Source of the DNA: Leptoclinus maculatus
Lineage: Eukaryota; Chordata; Actinopteri; Perciformes; Stichaeidae
DNA length: 64,000 nt
Direction: 5' to 3'
NCBI GenBank assembly: GCA_032191485.1
Contig: JAVDOI010000005.1
Location: 8,504,479-8,568,478, forward strand
Shown here: positions 45,290 to 63,089 of the stretch, one piece after another
Layout of the letters: each line of letters opens with the position of its first letter
How positions within the stretch are numbered: position 1 is the first letter of the stretch
Program-made: the position numbers and the translations under genes
The notes under the pieces: model-generated
Told to the model about the DNA's origin: nothing
The model's input: the letters and a program-made list of their open reading frames with translations, nothing else
Databases searched by the model: none

Positions 45290-45993
45290 CCCTGTTGCTG
45301 TGGAAACAGGGCCGGTCCAGGTGGAGCCACTGGCGTCCTGTCGGTCACGTGGGGTCTGGACAGGGAGCAGTGGAGAAAGTAGTCCGCGTTCTCATCAACG
45401 GACAGTTGACGTGAACAAGTTGCTCAGCCGGGGTTTGTGCTCCGTTACCGACACGGAGAGAGTGACGGCGGCGTGTCGTGGACCCGGTCCGAGCAGCGAG
45501 GCGGTTCTAAGAAGACTCGTCCAGCGTTTATCTGGGAATAGAGACTTTAGGGAAAAGACATGTTGGTGGACGCTTTCTAGAGCACAACGTCTCGACTCGT
45601 CGCGGTATTTTCTTTACTGTGAAACTGACATTTTCTTTCCAGGATATCGTGGACTTGAACCGTTGACGCCCTCTGAGGACCGGGGCCGCCGGGCGGTGGA
45701 GGAACACCCATGAAAAATGATGCATCGTGGAACCTGATGGTGTAAACTTTGGTGTGGGGGCCAGTGGCAGCATGGGAAGCAGCAGAGACTGACATTGAGG
45801 AAAAAGAGCCTCCACTCTCTGTTTCCTTGTGAATGTGTGACTCTTCTGCTCGTGGACGTTGCACGCGCCTCAAGGACCTAAAGGACCTAAAGGACCTGGG
45901 GGACCTGGGGGACGGGGCGGCGTGTGTTGGGATGCTCCCTCTCTTTTCAGCTGTCACTTTTGGTTTCTCCAGCAAGACCTGCGCTCTCCCACA
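45290..45993 (+). promoter_or_regulatory. cacna1b: cacna1b CpG-rich promoter and 5' leader
   Basis: CpG density rises abruptly at about 45290 and stays high through exon 1, as in a CpG-island promoter. Open frames within it show no similarity to known proteins. A short 9-bp repeat (aaaggacct) occupies about 45871-45915 in the leader. The transcription start cannot be set from sequence. Confidence 0.5.
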
Positions 45994-50872
<4,879 letters not shown>

Positions 50873-51639
50873 TAAGTAGCACTGGCCTAATGGCTTCCAC
50901 AGCTGCTAACTGACAGAGCTGATGGGCAGCAGCGATTAATGAGAGGAGGGGAGAGCTCTGATGTGTGTGTGTGTGTGTGTTGCATTTCTAATGATCAGTA
51001 GAGCTGAGCCATTCCAGATGGCTGCGTGTTTCCTTCCTGTCTGAATAAACGGATTCTTGAGAAGGTGGTACTGTAAACCACAGAGAAGTCCTCGTATGCA
51101 CACCAAATTATAGCAAAATATTGTTTGTGGTGTCCCATCACACATTTACAAATGATGGAAAGGCAATAGTTTTGCCTTTAGTTAAAGCCATTATGATTTC
51201 CTGTCTCATCAGTGCTTCATTAGTGTAACAGTGAACTGCATGCTCAGCTGATACTACAACACTGCAGGACTAGAAATATGTTGCTCTTCTCTAGAATGCC
51301 ATTATCATTCACATGCAGACATTTGAACCTGATACAAAGTAGGAGTCATATTTTATTGTACATCATTCTCCAATTACATCACATTGCATCGCTACCCACA
51401 TGTCATATAAATGTCAACCATGAAGGGAAAATGCATGAGCTCACTGTGGACATTCAGCCTTCACCAGTGGTTCCTGCTTCTGTCAGATGCAGCACTACAA
51501 TCCTGGCAGATTAAGTACAACAAAAAGTATACATTTTCATAAAATGGTCGCTTAGGTCAAGTTTGCGTTTGTACTTCTACCACTCAAAAGCTGGATAATT
51601 CAACTATTTACAAACTTACATGTTTCCATTACTTTTATC

Positions 51640-52142
51640 CAGAGAATGAATGTAACTAAGTACACTAATGTACTTAAGTACAGATTCAAGATACTTGAAT
51701 ACTACAATTTATGTTTTTCCATTTTCTGCAACTTTGTACTTTGTACTACTCAAGTACATCTTAGAGCTAAATAAAGTGTTTAAAAAGCTTCTTGGATCAT
51801 CTGGAAAATGCACCATCACAAAGCTGAAAACAGGCTGTTGTTTTTAGAGATACGAGGTTCTAACGGGACAGAGAGCTATACATATTATGATGATCTTATA
51901 GATTATGATGCATTGCTGTAGACAGACATTGTGCTGCACTAGCAATACGTTTTCTATAAGTACTTTAACTACATTTAGCTGGTGATACTCACATACTTTT
52001 ACTTTAGTAAGGGTTTGAATGCACCACCACTATACTTGCATACTTGAGTCCAAACCTTTGAATCCGCCCACTCCACCGAATTAGAGTGTAATGAGTTGAC
52101 AATTTAGTCTGATATCACAACTACTATTCTTCCACCACTGCT
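51640..52142. repeat. fish repeat ending ttcttccaccactg
   Basis: Contains tgtacttaagtacagattca, tactactcaagtacatctta, gatactcacatacttttact and the terminus ccaccactg. It looks like a non-autonomous DNA element. It shares the tac-ttt-tac vocabulary with the 36-bp array of ehmt1. Confidence 0.6.
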
Positions 52143-52260
52143 CTTAGCTATTTCAGTCACGAATGCATTACTTTAAGCTAACTATCGTTGTCTTTTGTTA
52201 ATTATTGTATATCTATATATATAGATATATATATCTATATATATATAGATATAGATATAG

Positions 52261-54700
52261 CAGTGGTGGGCCGTCAGGGCCTGCAAAGCCTTCTCTGCTG
52301 GCCTAAACAGAATCACAAAGTTATATCTATTTTATAATTTAATAATTTTTCTTAAATACACTACATGTATTATAATTTATAAAAATATTTTTCCCATTAT
52401 CTTATTTCCTCATTGCACAGCTACTGTCTTCCTCAGTTGCTCTGCTTCCAGTGCAGCTTGTTTTAAGTAGAGCTTTTATCCAATCAGATTTCACCTCTGT
52501 GTCTCTAGGTAGAAGAGAGGCCCGAGGCCTGCAGACTCACAAGTGAATCCATGTGCAGTTTAAGTGAATGGAGACGATATTGTTGATTGTCATAGTGTTC
52601 AACCAATCAGATCTTTAGTTTGACATGTTGGGCGTATTCTTTGACGTGTCAGAGCCTTCTAGCTGGCCTACAAGTACGTGATTGGTCAGTGGGCTAGCGT
52701 GACATGTTGGGCGGTAGGGGTGGGAATCACCAGAGGTTCCGCGATACGATATTATCACGATACTGCAATATTATCACGATACTGCAATATTATCACGATA
52801 CTGCAATATTATCACGATACTGCGATATGCTGAGTATTGCGATAACATATATTGCGATTTATTACTTTTTTCAACTTCAAATGATGTCCCAAAGGAAAAC
52901 TGTGTCAACATGTTTTATCTAATAAGATAAAGTTTTCAGTCTGTTCATCTCACTTCAATCATTTTTATTGATTGTCAAGCAGACAGACTGACCAACACTG
53001 TGATAAAAACCTGCACGATATAAGAGGTATATAACTCAGTATAACTTGCGATGCGCGGACGTCGAGGGCAGAGAGACAGTTATGCACCGCACTCTCCCCA
53101 TGAGCCTGGCTACTGTTGGCAGATTTAACCCCCGTTGTGAGGACAGATTGAGTGTGTGAGCGAAACACTTCACATGCAGGAATCCCGCTAACTGACCGGC
53201 AACGCCCACGTTAGAAGCGCTGTCGGTTACAACCACCAGGTTATTGTCGACAATCCCCCATTCTTGTGCTGCATTAGCAGGAGGTCTGTCATGTTTGCCC
53301 CGGTGTGACTTACGTGTACGGCTCTAGTTTGGAGAACGTGAGACAGTCTCCAGTCCTCTGAGATATTGTGCTGTTATAGTCACATAGGAATCCACTGCGC
53401 TTGACGTCCACGCATCGCAAGTTAATGCAACTCTTTCTGCTGTACTCAAAGATTCCTCCACTTTAAGCTTCACTTCTCTGTAGAGCTTGGGCACGGCTGT
53501 GTTCGGTGAAAAAACGCCGCGACGGAGTCATATCCATGAGTCATATTCATGTCCTTCTTCCCTTCCTTGTTAAAAAATCCAAAATAAGTCCAGACGTCTG
53601 ATTTAAACACAGACGGCGCATTTCTGATTTCTTTCTCCGATGTCTCCATCTTTGTTTTGACCAACTTCCTACCAACCACGCTGACCCGGGACCTCTGCTG
53701 ACCTCACCAGAGAACAACTCAGCACCATCTAGTGGACTGAAGAAGCAATTGATTTAATTTTTCTAGTACCAAAAAGTTTATAGTTTATATAATAAAAGAT
53801 CGATACTTGGCTTCCGTGTATCGATACAATATCGCCACACAAAATATTGCGATACTATGCTGTATCGATTTTTTCCCCCACCCCTATTGGGCGGTGACAA
53901 TCCCAATATCTGCTGCCTCTGTCGAGCGGACATTTTCAGCCCTCAAACGCATTAAAACGTATTAAAGAAATACAACTGGGGAGGCTCGACTGTCTTCACT
54001 GGCGTCCATGAATCCAGAAGGACTTCTTACTGGAACTAAAACGCACGGATGTACTGAACAACCGTGAGATTAAACTCTTTATTAACAAAGAAAGGAGGAT
54101 GGACTTTGTCTTTAAATAGTGAACAGCAGCTCTGGTAAGTTAAATGCTCTTGTTTTTACATCTGCAGTAGCTTTAATATGCTTGTTTATATATTATTATT
54201 TGTACAACTTGTTTTTATGAAGATGGATTTTAGTTTGGTTTAATATGTGATAGGAACCATTGTTACGTCCTATGTTGCTCTTGGGACATATTTAGCGGTG
54301 CCAGTGTTGCCAATTTGCCGACTTTCTCGCTAAATCTGGCGACTTTCCAAACCCTCATGGAGACTTTTTTTGTCAAAAGCTACTAGCGACAAATCTAGCG
54401 ACTTGTTCTGGTGTTTTGACTCGATGACGTTAAAACACGTACGTTCTACAGTTACTGCCGTGAACGAGCAGCGGGTGCTGCCGTGAGCCTCTCCGCCGCC
54501 CCAAAGCACTCACAGAACTCTCACAGAAGCCTCGCGCAGCAGTCAGAGCAGAGAGGAGACGCACTCTCAGCGTATTCTCTACAGTTAGTGTATTTATAGG
54601 TGTTGAGCTTCATTTTTACACAAAACAAATAATAACCGTAGCTGTGTTTCAGCTGCAGGACAGCAGTGAAGGCCCAGGTATACAATGCACGGCCGGCCGT
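52261..54700 (+). mobile_element. hAT element copy A (ZMYM1-like transposase remnant), interrupted
   Basis: The left terminus cagtggtgggccgtcagggc is followed by AT-rich leader. The right part (53895-54120) reads PISAASVERTFSALKRIKT and, in another frame, ELKRTDVLNNREIKLFINKE to FVFK-stop: the hAT C-terminal dimerisation domain. The right end ggcccaggtatacaatgcac fuses directly with copy B. A second hAT element is inserted at 52715-53886. Confidence 0.8.
52715..53886 (-). mobile_element. nested hAT (ZBED1/Ac-like) deletion derivative with perfect 8-bp target duplication
   Basis: Ends taggggtggg and cccaccccta are inverted repeats, and ttgggcgg flanks both sides (52707-52714, 53887-53894). 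The minus strand carries a BED-finger part (SDVWTYFGFFNKEGKKD, 53470-53679) and a transposase part (TDSASNVGVAGQLAGFLHVK then CFAHTLNLSSQRGLN, 53036-53236). A short tcacgatactgcaatat repeat lies near the left end. Not autonomous. Confidence 0.92.
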
Positions 54701-55840
54701 CAGGGCCAGCAAAGCCTTCTCTGCTGGCCTAAACAGAATCACAAAATTATAGCTATTTTATCATTTAATAATTTTTCGTAAATACATTAGCGTTGCACAT
54801 TTTATGGCTAAGAATGTGTTTTATTTGCAACTGAGCGTCTTGGTGTTTGGAGCTACGCTACGCTAACCTGAGTTGCTAACCAAGGCAGCAACAAGACACC
54901 ATAGCACGACAGGACACTTACAAGCTGCGGTGCTTTTGAAAACTTTTGCTGAGATCCGAGTGGATCTACAACTCAACGAACACGTTCGCAGGAGGACCTC
55001 TGGCTGGAACTGAACCGCATGTTCTGTACAACCGCGTCATTAAACTCTTTGTAATCAAAGAAAGGAGGATGGACTTTGTCTTTAAGTGAACAGCAGCTTT
55101 GGTAAGTGAACTGCTTTTGTGTTTTTTCATCTGCAGTAGCGTTACTACTGAGTTAATTTGTCTATGGTGTCATTTTTATGATATGGTTAATATTGTTCCC
55201 TCTGATGTGAATAATATTTGAATGGCTCGTGCTCTTCAGTGTGTGGATGAATACATGTTTGAGCTCCGCAGCGTTGTTGGATTGATTTGTTGCTTTGTTG
55301 TCATATAAATATCTGTGACTGGTTCTTGTGAGTTTGTTCTTGTTATTGTGTTAATTACATTGATTTTGACTATATGCATTGTCCGTTAATGACGAATGGC
55401 GATTGCTGTAGCCCTGTTTGAATCAGTAGGGAACAGCTAAACGCTGCGGGGAGAGTTTGTAGCGTATGTGCTGCTGTTGGTTTTCCTGCTAAGCTAGTTT
55501 AGCGCGCCTCCCAGAACACACGCGCCTCACCAGGGTACAGTGTTTTGTTTCCGGGGTCAGAGTACCTCTTACGTGCTGGGTTGTCATGTTGAGCGAAGTC
55601 CACCAAAAACATTATATTTCCTACAATTTAAGCTGCTGCATTTTCCAAATGCACTAGTATTATTATTGTTCGGTTCGTAAGCCTCGTACTGAACGGTTTA
55701 ATACGAATACGTGTATTGTTACACCCCTAGAAACGAATAATAACCGTAGCTGTGGCGTCATAATGAGGTTATTAGGAGATGGTTCAACTGTAGTAGGACA
55801 GCACTGAAGGCCCAGGTATAAAATGCATGGCCCGCCACTG
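54690..55840 (+). mobile_element. hAT element copy B, head-to-tail with copy A
   Basis: It starts ggccgtcagggccagcaaag, as copy A does, and ends ggcccaggtataaaatgcat, ggcccgccactg. A second remnant of the C-terminal transposase coding region lies at about 55000-55090 (aaaggaggatggactttgtc). A foreign piece ending gttacacccctag sits at about 55640-55730. Confidence 0.75.
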
Positions 55841-55881
55841 ATATAATATATATATAAGGGTTCCTTATATATATATTATAT
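55841..55881. repeat. perfect 19-bp palindrome with 3-nt loop
   Basis: Arms 55841-55859 and 55863-55881 are exact reverse complements and AT-rich. It lies directly at the end of hAT copy B. Confidence 0.9.
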
Positions 55882-56040
55882 CCAGAGAGGGTTCTGGGTG
55901 GAACCATCACACCATAGAAGAGTTCTCTGTACAACTTATTTTAGGGGGTTCTGAGTGGATCCTTTCACAGATGGTTCTAGATAGAACCCTTTACGTTGGG
56001 TTCGAGGTAGAACCCTCTGAATGGGTTCCAAGTGGAACCT
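55882..56040. repeat. degenerate ggttctnnntngaacc tandem-like repeat
   Basis: Repeated gggttct and agaaccc/ggaacc motifs every 20-35 bp, a style seen in fish repetitive elements. Family unknown. Confidence 0.55.
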
Positions 56041-56536
56041 TTATAAATACTAATTGTTCAGTCTATGAACTGGTAGATGGAATATAAAATACAAGTGGCC
56101 AAAGTAATATCTTCTAATTGATTATTTTGTCAAACCAACAGTCAAAATCATTGACATTTCTAACAAATCCCAATTTTTGCATAACCATAATCAGCAAATG
56201 TTTTGTATTTTAAATGATACACCCTTCAGGCTGTTATCAGTTATTGTAGATTCATACTCTGTTGTTTATGATGGGTGTGGACTAATGGAACCGGGGTATT
56301 GTTGACTGTGATACTCAGCAGCTGATTGTACGGTCTACAGCTGTTCAGGAGGTGTCCTGAACAATACTGCCACATGGGGACTGATGTTTGCTGTATGCCA
56401 AGCAGGCTTTTAAATAGAACTACACCTGTTGTAGGCTCTTCTTTCATTGGTCCATCTCAGACTGTCTGTTGAGTAAACAGAGAGAGGATCCCTTGGTATT
56501 GGTATTGAGAAAGCTAGTATGGGAATTGGGCTGTTG

Positions 56537-56567
<31 letters not shown>

Positions 56568-57575
56568 GGGGGGGGGGGGTAGTAGTGACAGAGGATGCTG
56601 TTACGCTGCAGAAAGTCTCTTGGTGCTTGCTGGTTCATTCAGGAGACGGCCCGGCCCCTCTTGCATAAAGATACAGAGATTTATTTGGGGCTTGTATCAG
56701 GAACCTCTTTGCAATAAACAGCTCCTCCGCCAATTCCCAAACCGCTCATCAACGTGCCGGCCCTCTCACTGGAAGTCACTGGGAGTCGCTGAGCCTTTGT
56801 TCTTGTTAGCTGAAAAAAAGGGGAAGCAGTCAGTGGAAAGCATGATAAATGTTCCAAAGCAGACAAGAGTATTTTAGAGGTTTGAATTGATTTGTTTACT
56901 ACCTTCCATGCAGTTTCTATTAATTTCACTAGGGGGAAAATAAACTTGCAGATTTGAAAGTTGCAAAAAGAGTATGCTTTGGTTATTTTAATACAGATTA
57001 GCTGATTTGACTATACTAACAACGGACATGTGATCATTTCCTATCTTTGAGCACTTGTGATATTCTTTGTGTTTCTTATTTTCATCTAATACCATCAAAA
57101 GACCAAACCAACAGCGAATGTACCTACTAACAAGTATTGTGTGTGTGATATGTCTTCTTCCTCTGTGCCATAGAGCTCCATTACAAACACACTGTCACTG
57201 GGTGACATGTTCCTCCATCACCATGAACACACACACTGTAGATTATTCTGACTCAGTCCCACACACACCGTCCTGCTGCCACACCATATGTGGAACAATC
57301 CGCCGCTGAAAATAGTCCCTAACAAATATATTGTTTGATAAAAAACCTCAGTGACCAGCTGATTTAGGAAATGACTGAACTTTAGAAAAAACAGATGACA
57401 CTGTATATTTGTGACAATCAGGTCATTAGAGACAGGCAGGCGATATGTGAGACATTTTATTTCTTATTTCTTATTATATGATATATAAGGGCTGCACTTG
57501 GTTTAAAGCGTCCTTTAATTACTTCTGACTGTAACAGAAGACAACGTTCTTTGTTCTTTTCTAACAAATGTTTTT
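56041..57575. other. cacna1b intron 3 segment
   Basis: Contains a (GT)n plus G15 tract at 56537-56579. Otherwise no recognisable feature. Confidence 0.5.
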
Positions 57576-57579
57576 ATCA

Positions 57580-58940
57580 CTAGAAACAAATAATAACCGT
57601 AGCTGTGGCGTCATAATGAGGTTATTAGCCATCTGGGCCCGAGCGAGGACCAATTGGTCCTCGAGCGGTACCGCAAAATGCAATTTTCAGTAACAAATAT
57701 AATAATCCTACACACATGTTGTATACCGGCTTAACGAAGAACTTCTGATGAACAGATGTATAACATTTTACACACTGAAAACACAATAAAACACGATCTA
57801 CCAGAATCTACGACAAGACCTCCCAAAACATTGTGTTATTTTCGGCATAACTCGGCGAGCTACGCACTCCGTTTACTGCTCCGAAGACGAAGCTAGAAGC
57901 TACCATGCTCAAAGATGCTACTAAACACGCTGAATCGATCGCTACACTCGGATTTACTCTCCGGCAAACGGTTCAAAAGTTACCCGCAAAATAAAGGACA
58001 TAAACAGCCAGTCATCCCTCAGAATAATTCTGAATTTGACTCACTTTGAGATGAAAGTTGACGAAACAGTCCCCCATAATCCATTTTTATCGGTGAAAAT
58101 CGACTTCTTCTGTGGTTTTACTGTCTAAAAAAGAATTTTGAGAATCGGGATTTTACGGAAAAATATCCTGTCAATCAAAACCACGTTACCACCACTGCAT
58201 TGTCTAGAGCCTAAGGTGTGTATAGATGTGTCGTAGTATTGAATTGACCAACCACAGGCTGAATGAGCTCCACTCACACACACGCTATAGCGCATTCTGC
58301 CGTAGGTCTCCGGCACAGAGAGGCTTTAGAGACGGTTCTAGCTCTCAAAAATGATTCCAAACTGCTGTATGTGATAGATTGTGCATGTACAAGGATAAAG
58401 GAAGTTAAATATATCGTTATTTAAGTTATAAAAGTACAATGGAACAGCTGGAGAGGCTGTTTCTCACATGACAACCTTTCGTGACCTCTCGTACGTTCAT
58501 GTCTCTTGCTCTGGCCTACTTCACTCTATTCACTCCAATTATTTTGTGTATGACTACTGCCATTGTTTGCTATGATGCTGGGTGTTTTTTAGGTTTCAAT
58601 AGCCTCATTTAATATACTATTATCAATAATAGTGCTTTTTCACCATGCAAACCTGACATTTTCAAAGTGGAGCTGTGTTCCATCTTCATTTGCTATTAAC
58701 CAGTAACATATACACAATATTTACACCTCTCACCAAAGCTCACCCCCTTGAGTGTTATTAATAAATAGAAATGATTCAAATAGACCTTGTAGTTAGAGAG
58801 TAAGGCCCCTTTGAGTATGGGTATAGTATTTTCGAGCAGAAGCCTAGAAATAGAGCTAGGGTCCATATTTAGAAGATGGTTCAACTGTAGTAGGACAGCA
58901 CTGAAGACCCAGGTATAAAATGCATGGCCCGCCACTAGAA
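57580..58940 (+). mobile_element. hAT element copy C (right end only), split by a 1.24-kb insertion
   Basis: The segment 57586-57632 (aaataataaccgtagctgtg, gcgtcataatgaggttatta) and the segment 58873-58938 (gatggttcaactgtagtagg to ggcccgccact) are contiguous in copy B. Here they are separated by unrelated sequence at about 57633-58872. Confidence 0.75.
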
Positions 58941-59239
58941 TTAGCGTAACACACGCCCGTCCCAGCAACGTCAACCCGTCTGTGGTAAGAGATCGTCTTA
59001 CCCTTCGGTGCCGTTCATAGTTTCTCATGTGGTGTAATAGAACTGCAGTAGGCGTCTACACATTGTGGTGTGACTTTAAATTCTCTATGGTGGCTCCAGT
59101 TCTGTCATTATGCTGAAAGCCTTCTGTCAGAAGACAGTGAGACGAGGTTGTACAGTTGTCGTTGCTCCTCTGCTGCCTCACTTTGGTGGGAGCTAGCAAG
59201 AGATTGTAACGTCATGAGAGGTCACTAGGGCCGGCTAGG

Positions 59240-59705
59240 GTGGGGTGGTGCAAGGGAACTAACAAAAACAGACAAAAATCAAAGGTTCTCAGAATAAGAT
59301 CACGTTTTATTCTTATTCTGCTCGGCAACTCAGAGAAGTCTCTTTATCGAAAAATCCCAAACAAACAAACAAAAAGCGTCCATGCAGAGATAATGGTTCG
59401 TTTAAGCAGAACCGTGTTAGACAAAAACTCAACTTAGAGTGTCTTCGGCTTTTCACCGACAACCGGGTCTTCTTCCATTCAAATCCTCCTCACTCTGGTT
59501 CGGAACTTTACTCCATGTAGTTCTCGGTGCTCCCTCCTCTCCTCCTGCAGCCCTTAAGTCCGGCCTCAATCAGGTGGCTTAAACACCGACACCTGGGTGA
59601 GTGGTGAGGCCTTCTGGGAGCTGTAGTTGTTGCCTCGGCAGCCATCTTGTGGTGTGGCTGCCGATCCTTCAAGGGGAAGTAGCACCCATCTACCACCTGG
59701 CCCCG
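59240..59705. other. possible retrotransposon LTR remnant
   Basis: Pieces such as cttctgggagctgtagttg and gcagccatcttgtggtg resemble the LTR/leader regions of fish retroelements. No terminal repeats or coding parts were confirmed. Confidence 0.25.
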
Positions 59706-59719
59706 GGTGATGCCACAAG

Positions 59720-61375
59720 ATCCTCAGATCTGTTGTGGTTGTAGAGGTAGACAGCTGTTTTTATGCAAAGTCAGCAAACAGCCTTATCTCTGTTCTTTGG
59801 TGCTCGCCTGCTAGTGTCCTTAGCTCAGTCTACTGCGAGGTCTTAATCTCTGCCAGGAGAATCATGCAATTGGTTGCGTGTGTGCATGCGTGCGACCCTG
59901 ACCGAGTGTGTGAAGTAAGTGTGCACCTCTGTGTCCGTCCAGGGGAAATCTCACATTCTCCTGCAGCAAACGGCATCATATGTTTGGTGTCCAGTTCTGG
60001 CTGCATGCTCAAGGACATCTGGTGGTTGCAGTGACTCACACTTTCTCCGAACACTTTTTCTTTTGTGTGTTTGATACTACCACTGCCTGCCTGCTGACTC
60101 CTCACTCACTCCTCTTACCTGGCAACCTGCAGACGCTTCTATGCGGCCATCAGCAGCAGGAGGAAAACAGTTACACACTCTTATTGTTTTTTGACGTGTG
60201 TTTGACTCACGCCTAACAGAGCTACACACATAGCTGACTGCATCGCCGCTGCTCTGTGTCTGCTCTCTGTCTGCTCTGCTCTATGGCTTCTCCTTTTCTT
60301 CTTCAATGTTTGTGCAAGTATGTATGAGCTGTGTGAGTGCACGTGTGTGGGTGTATGTGAATATGAGCATGTATGCAGCATGTGTTCATGCTGCTCAGTG
60401 TAGAGATGAGGGCTAGTGACAGTTCTCCTGTGTGTAGACGGAGCCTCCTCCTGTCTGTGTCTGTCTGTCTGCCTGTCTGTCTGTCTGTCCGTGCGTGGGG
60501 ATGGGAGCGGCCCAAGCAGGTCTGATTGAATTGGAGCTGAGCAGGCTGACTTGATAACTGTAATTGAGGGCCATTACAGCAGCAGTCTGGACTTCCTATC
60601 AGTGCCTCGTTACACTGCTTGCTGTAGCCACGTTGTCAGGGCTGATACTCATATGAAGTGTATGCAGCTGAATGCACTTAAACATCCATGTACACATATG
60701 CACACATGCCAACAAATCACTTCTCCGTGATGATGTCCATTTCCTGCAGGATGTGCTGTGTAGAAAACCCATAGCTATTAGGCATTAGCAATGACTCACT
60801 GCATTCAGCTCATTGACAGGATTTAGAAAATGTCAGCTCAGCTACTTGTTTGTAATATCAGTATGACGTTTTCTTTGGTGTTAATGAAAAGATCGGGCGG
60901 TTCTGCAACCACTGCGACGAGTACAAAGAGAGTTCAACATTACACTGTACAGTGGGTTTCTCCCAGCAGCCACTGGGTATGGAGATTCAACTCTACAGGG
61001 AATTTCCAAAAACATTGAGCCCCATAAAGCTGCAGAGATGTGAAAGCACCCCCTTTTAAAATAATAGTTCAATATCTTTTTAGGACAGAGTGAAGAGCTG
61101 GAGGCAAGAAGTGGTTAACCTAGCTTAGCATAAAGAGTACTCTGATCAACAGCTCTGAAATTCACTAATCAATACGTAAACACATTGTTTCAGTCATACA
61201 CAAACAGAGTTGTGGTTTTAGGGGGAGTTACTTTAGCTTATTTAATTTGATTTCAGCCCTGCTTCTACTTCAGTCAGTGTTGCCATGGGTTTCCCACAAT
61301 GCCTTTTTATAAACACCAAGAAAGGGAGGTGAACTCTTCTGGGCATTCAGCTGTTATTTGTACACATCAGGGGAG
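59720..61375. other. cacna1b intron 3 segment
   Basis: A (TCTG)n microsatellite-like patch near 60455-60490. Otherwise nothing recognised. Confidence 0.5.
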
Positions 61376-61380
61376 AGAGT

Positions 61381-63086
61381 GAGAGTCATGGCACAATACC
61401 AGGAGGACCAGTGAGAGTCATGGCACAATACCAGGAGGACCAGTGAGAGTCATGGCACAATACCAGGAGGACCAGTGAGAGTCATGGCACAATACCAGGA
61501 GGACCAGTGAGAGTCATGGCACAATACCAGGAGGACCAGTGAGAGTCATTGCACAGTACCAAGAGGACCAGTGAGAGTCATGGCACAATACCAGGAGGAC
61601 CAGTGAGAGTCATGGCACAGTACCAGGAGGACCAGTGAGAGTCATGGCACAATACCAGGAGGACCAGTGAGAGTCATGGCACAATACCAGGAGGACCAGT
61701 GAGAGTCATGGCACAATACCAGGAGGACCAGTGAGAGTCATTGCACAGTACCAAGAGGACCAGTGAGAGTCATGGCACAATACCAGGAGGACCAGTGAGA
61801 GTCATGGCACAATACCAGGAGGACCAGTGAGAGTCATTGCACAGTACCAAGAGGACCAGTGAGAGTCATGGCACAATACCAGGAGGACCAGTGAGAGTCA
61901 TGGCACAGTACCAAGAGGACCAGTGAGAGTCATTGCACAGTACCAAGAGGACCAGTGAGAGTCATGGCACAATACCAGGAGGACCAGTGAGAGTCATGGC
62001 ACAGTACCAGGAGGACCAGTGAGAGTCATGGCACAATACCAGGAGGACCAGTGAGAGTCATTGCACAGTACCAAGAGGACCAGTGAGAGTCATGGCACAG
62101 TACCAAGAGGACCAGTGAGAGTCATGGCACAGTACCAAGAGGACCAGTGAGAGTCATGGCACAATACCAGGAGGACCAGTGAGAGTCATGGCACAATACC
62201 AGGAGGACCAGTGAGAGTCATTGCACAGTACCAAGAGGACCAGTGAGAGTCATGGCACAGTACCAGGAGGACCAGTGAGAGTCATTGCACAGTACCAAGA
62301 GGACCAGTGAGAGTCATGGCACAGTACCAGGAGGACCAGTGAGAGTCATTGCACAATACCAGGAGGACCAGTGAGAGTCATGGCACAATACCAGGAGGAC
62401 CAGTGAGAGTCATGGCACAGTACCAAGAGGACCAGTGAGAGTCATGGCACAATACCAGGAGGACCAGTGAGAGTCATGGCACAGTACCAAGAGGACCAGT
62501 GAGAGTCATTGCACAGTACCAGGAGGACCAGTGAGAGTCATGGCACAGTACCAAGAGGACCAGTGAGAGTCATGGCACAGTACCAGGAGGACCAGTGAGA
62601 GTCATGGCACAGTACCAGGAGGACCAGTGAGAGTCATGGCACAGTACCAGGAGGACCAGTGAGAGTCATGGCACAGTACCAGGAGGACCAGTGAGAGTCA
62701 TGGCACAGTACCAGGAGGACCAGTGAGAGTCATGGCACAGTACCAGGAGGACCAGTGAGAGTCATGGCACAGTACCAAGAGGACCAGTGAGAGTCATGGC
62801 ACAGTACCAGGAGGACCAGTGAGAGTCATGGCACAGTACCAGGAGGACCAGTGAGAGTCATGGCACAGTACCAAGAGGACCAGTGAGAGTCATGGCACAG
62901 TACCAGGAGGACCAGTGAGAGTCATGGCACAGTACCAGGAGGACCAGTGAGAGTCATGGCACAGTACCAAGAGGACCAGTGAGAGTCATGGCACAGTACC
63001 AAGAGGACCAGTGAGAGTCATGGCACAGTACCAAGAGGACCAGTGAGAGTCATGGCACAGTACCAAGAGGACCAGTGAGAGTCATT
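61381..63086. repeat. 32-bp minisatellite, about 53 copies, in cacna1b intron
   Basis: Units (gagagtcatggcacaatacc, aggaggaccagt) show a few linked variants: catgg/cattg, caata/cagta, ccagg/ccaag. The period is not a multiple of 3, so no long ORF appears. The flanks show no recognised transposon. Confidence 0.98.
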
Positions 63087-63089
63087 CTG

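Noticed and set aside
45273..45713. 146-codon ORF upstream of cacna1b
   Set aside because: Lies in the CpG-rich leader, shows no recognisable domain and is not in frame with the channel start. It could at most be an upstream ORF.
53470..53679. BED-finger ORF as a host ZBED gene
   Set aside because: It lies inside TIRs with an 8-bp target duplication and is broken, so it is part of a transposon and not a domesticated gene.
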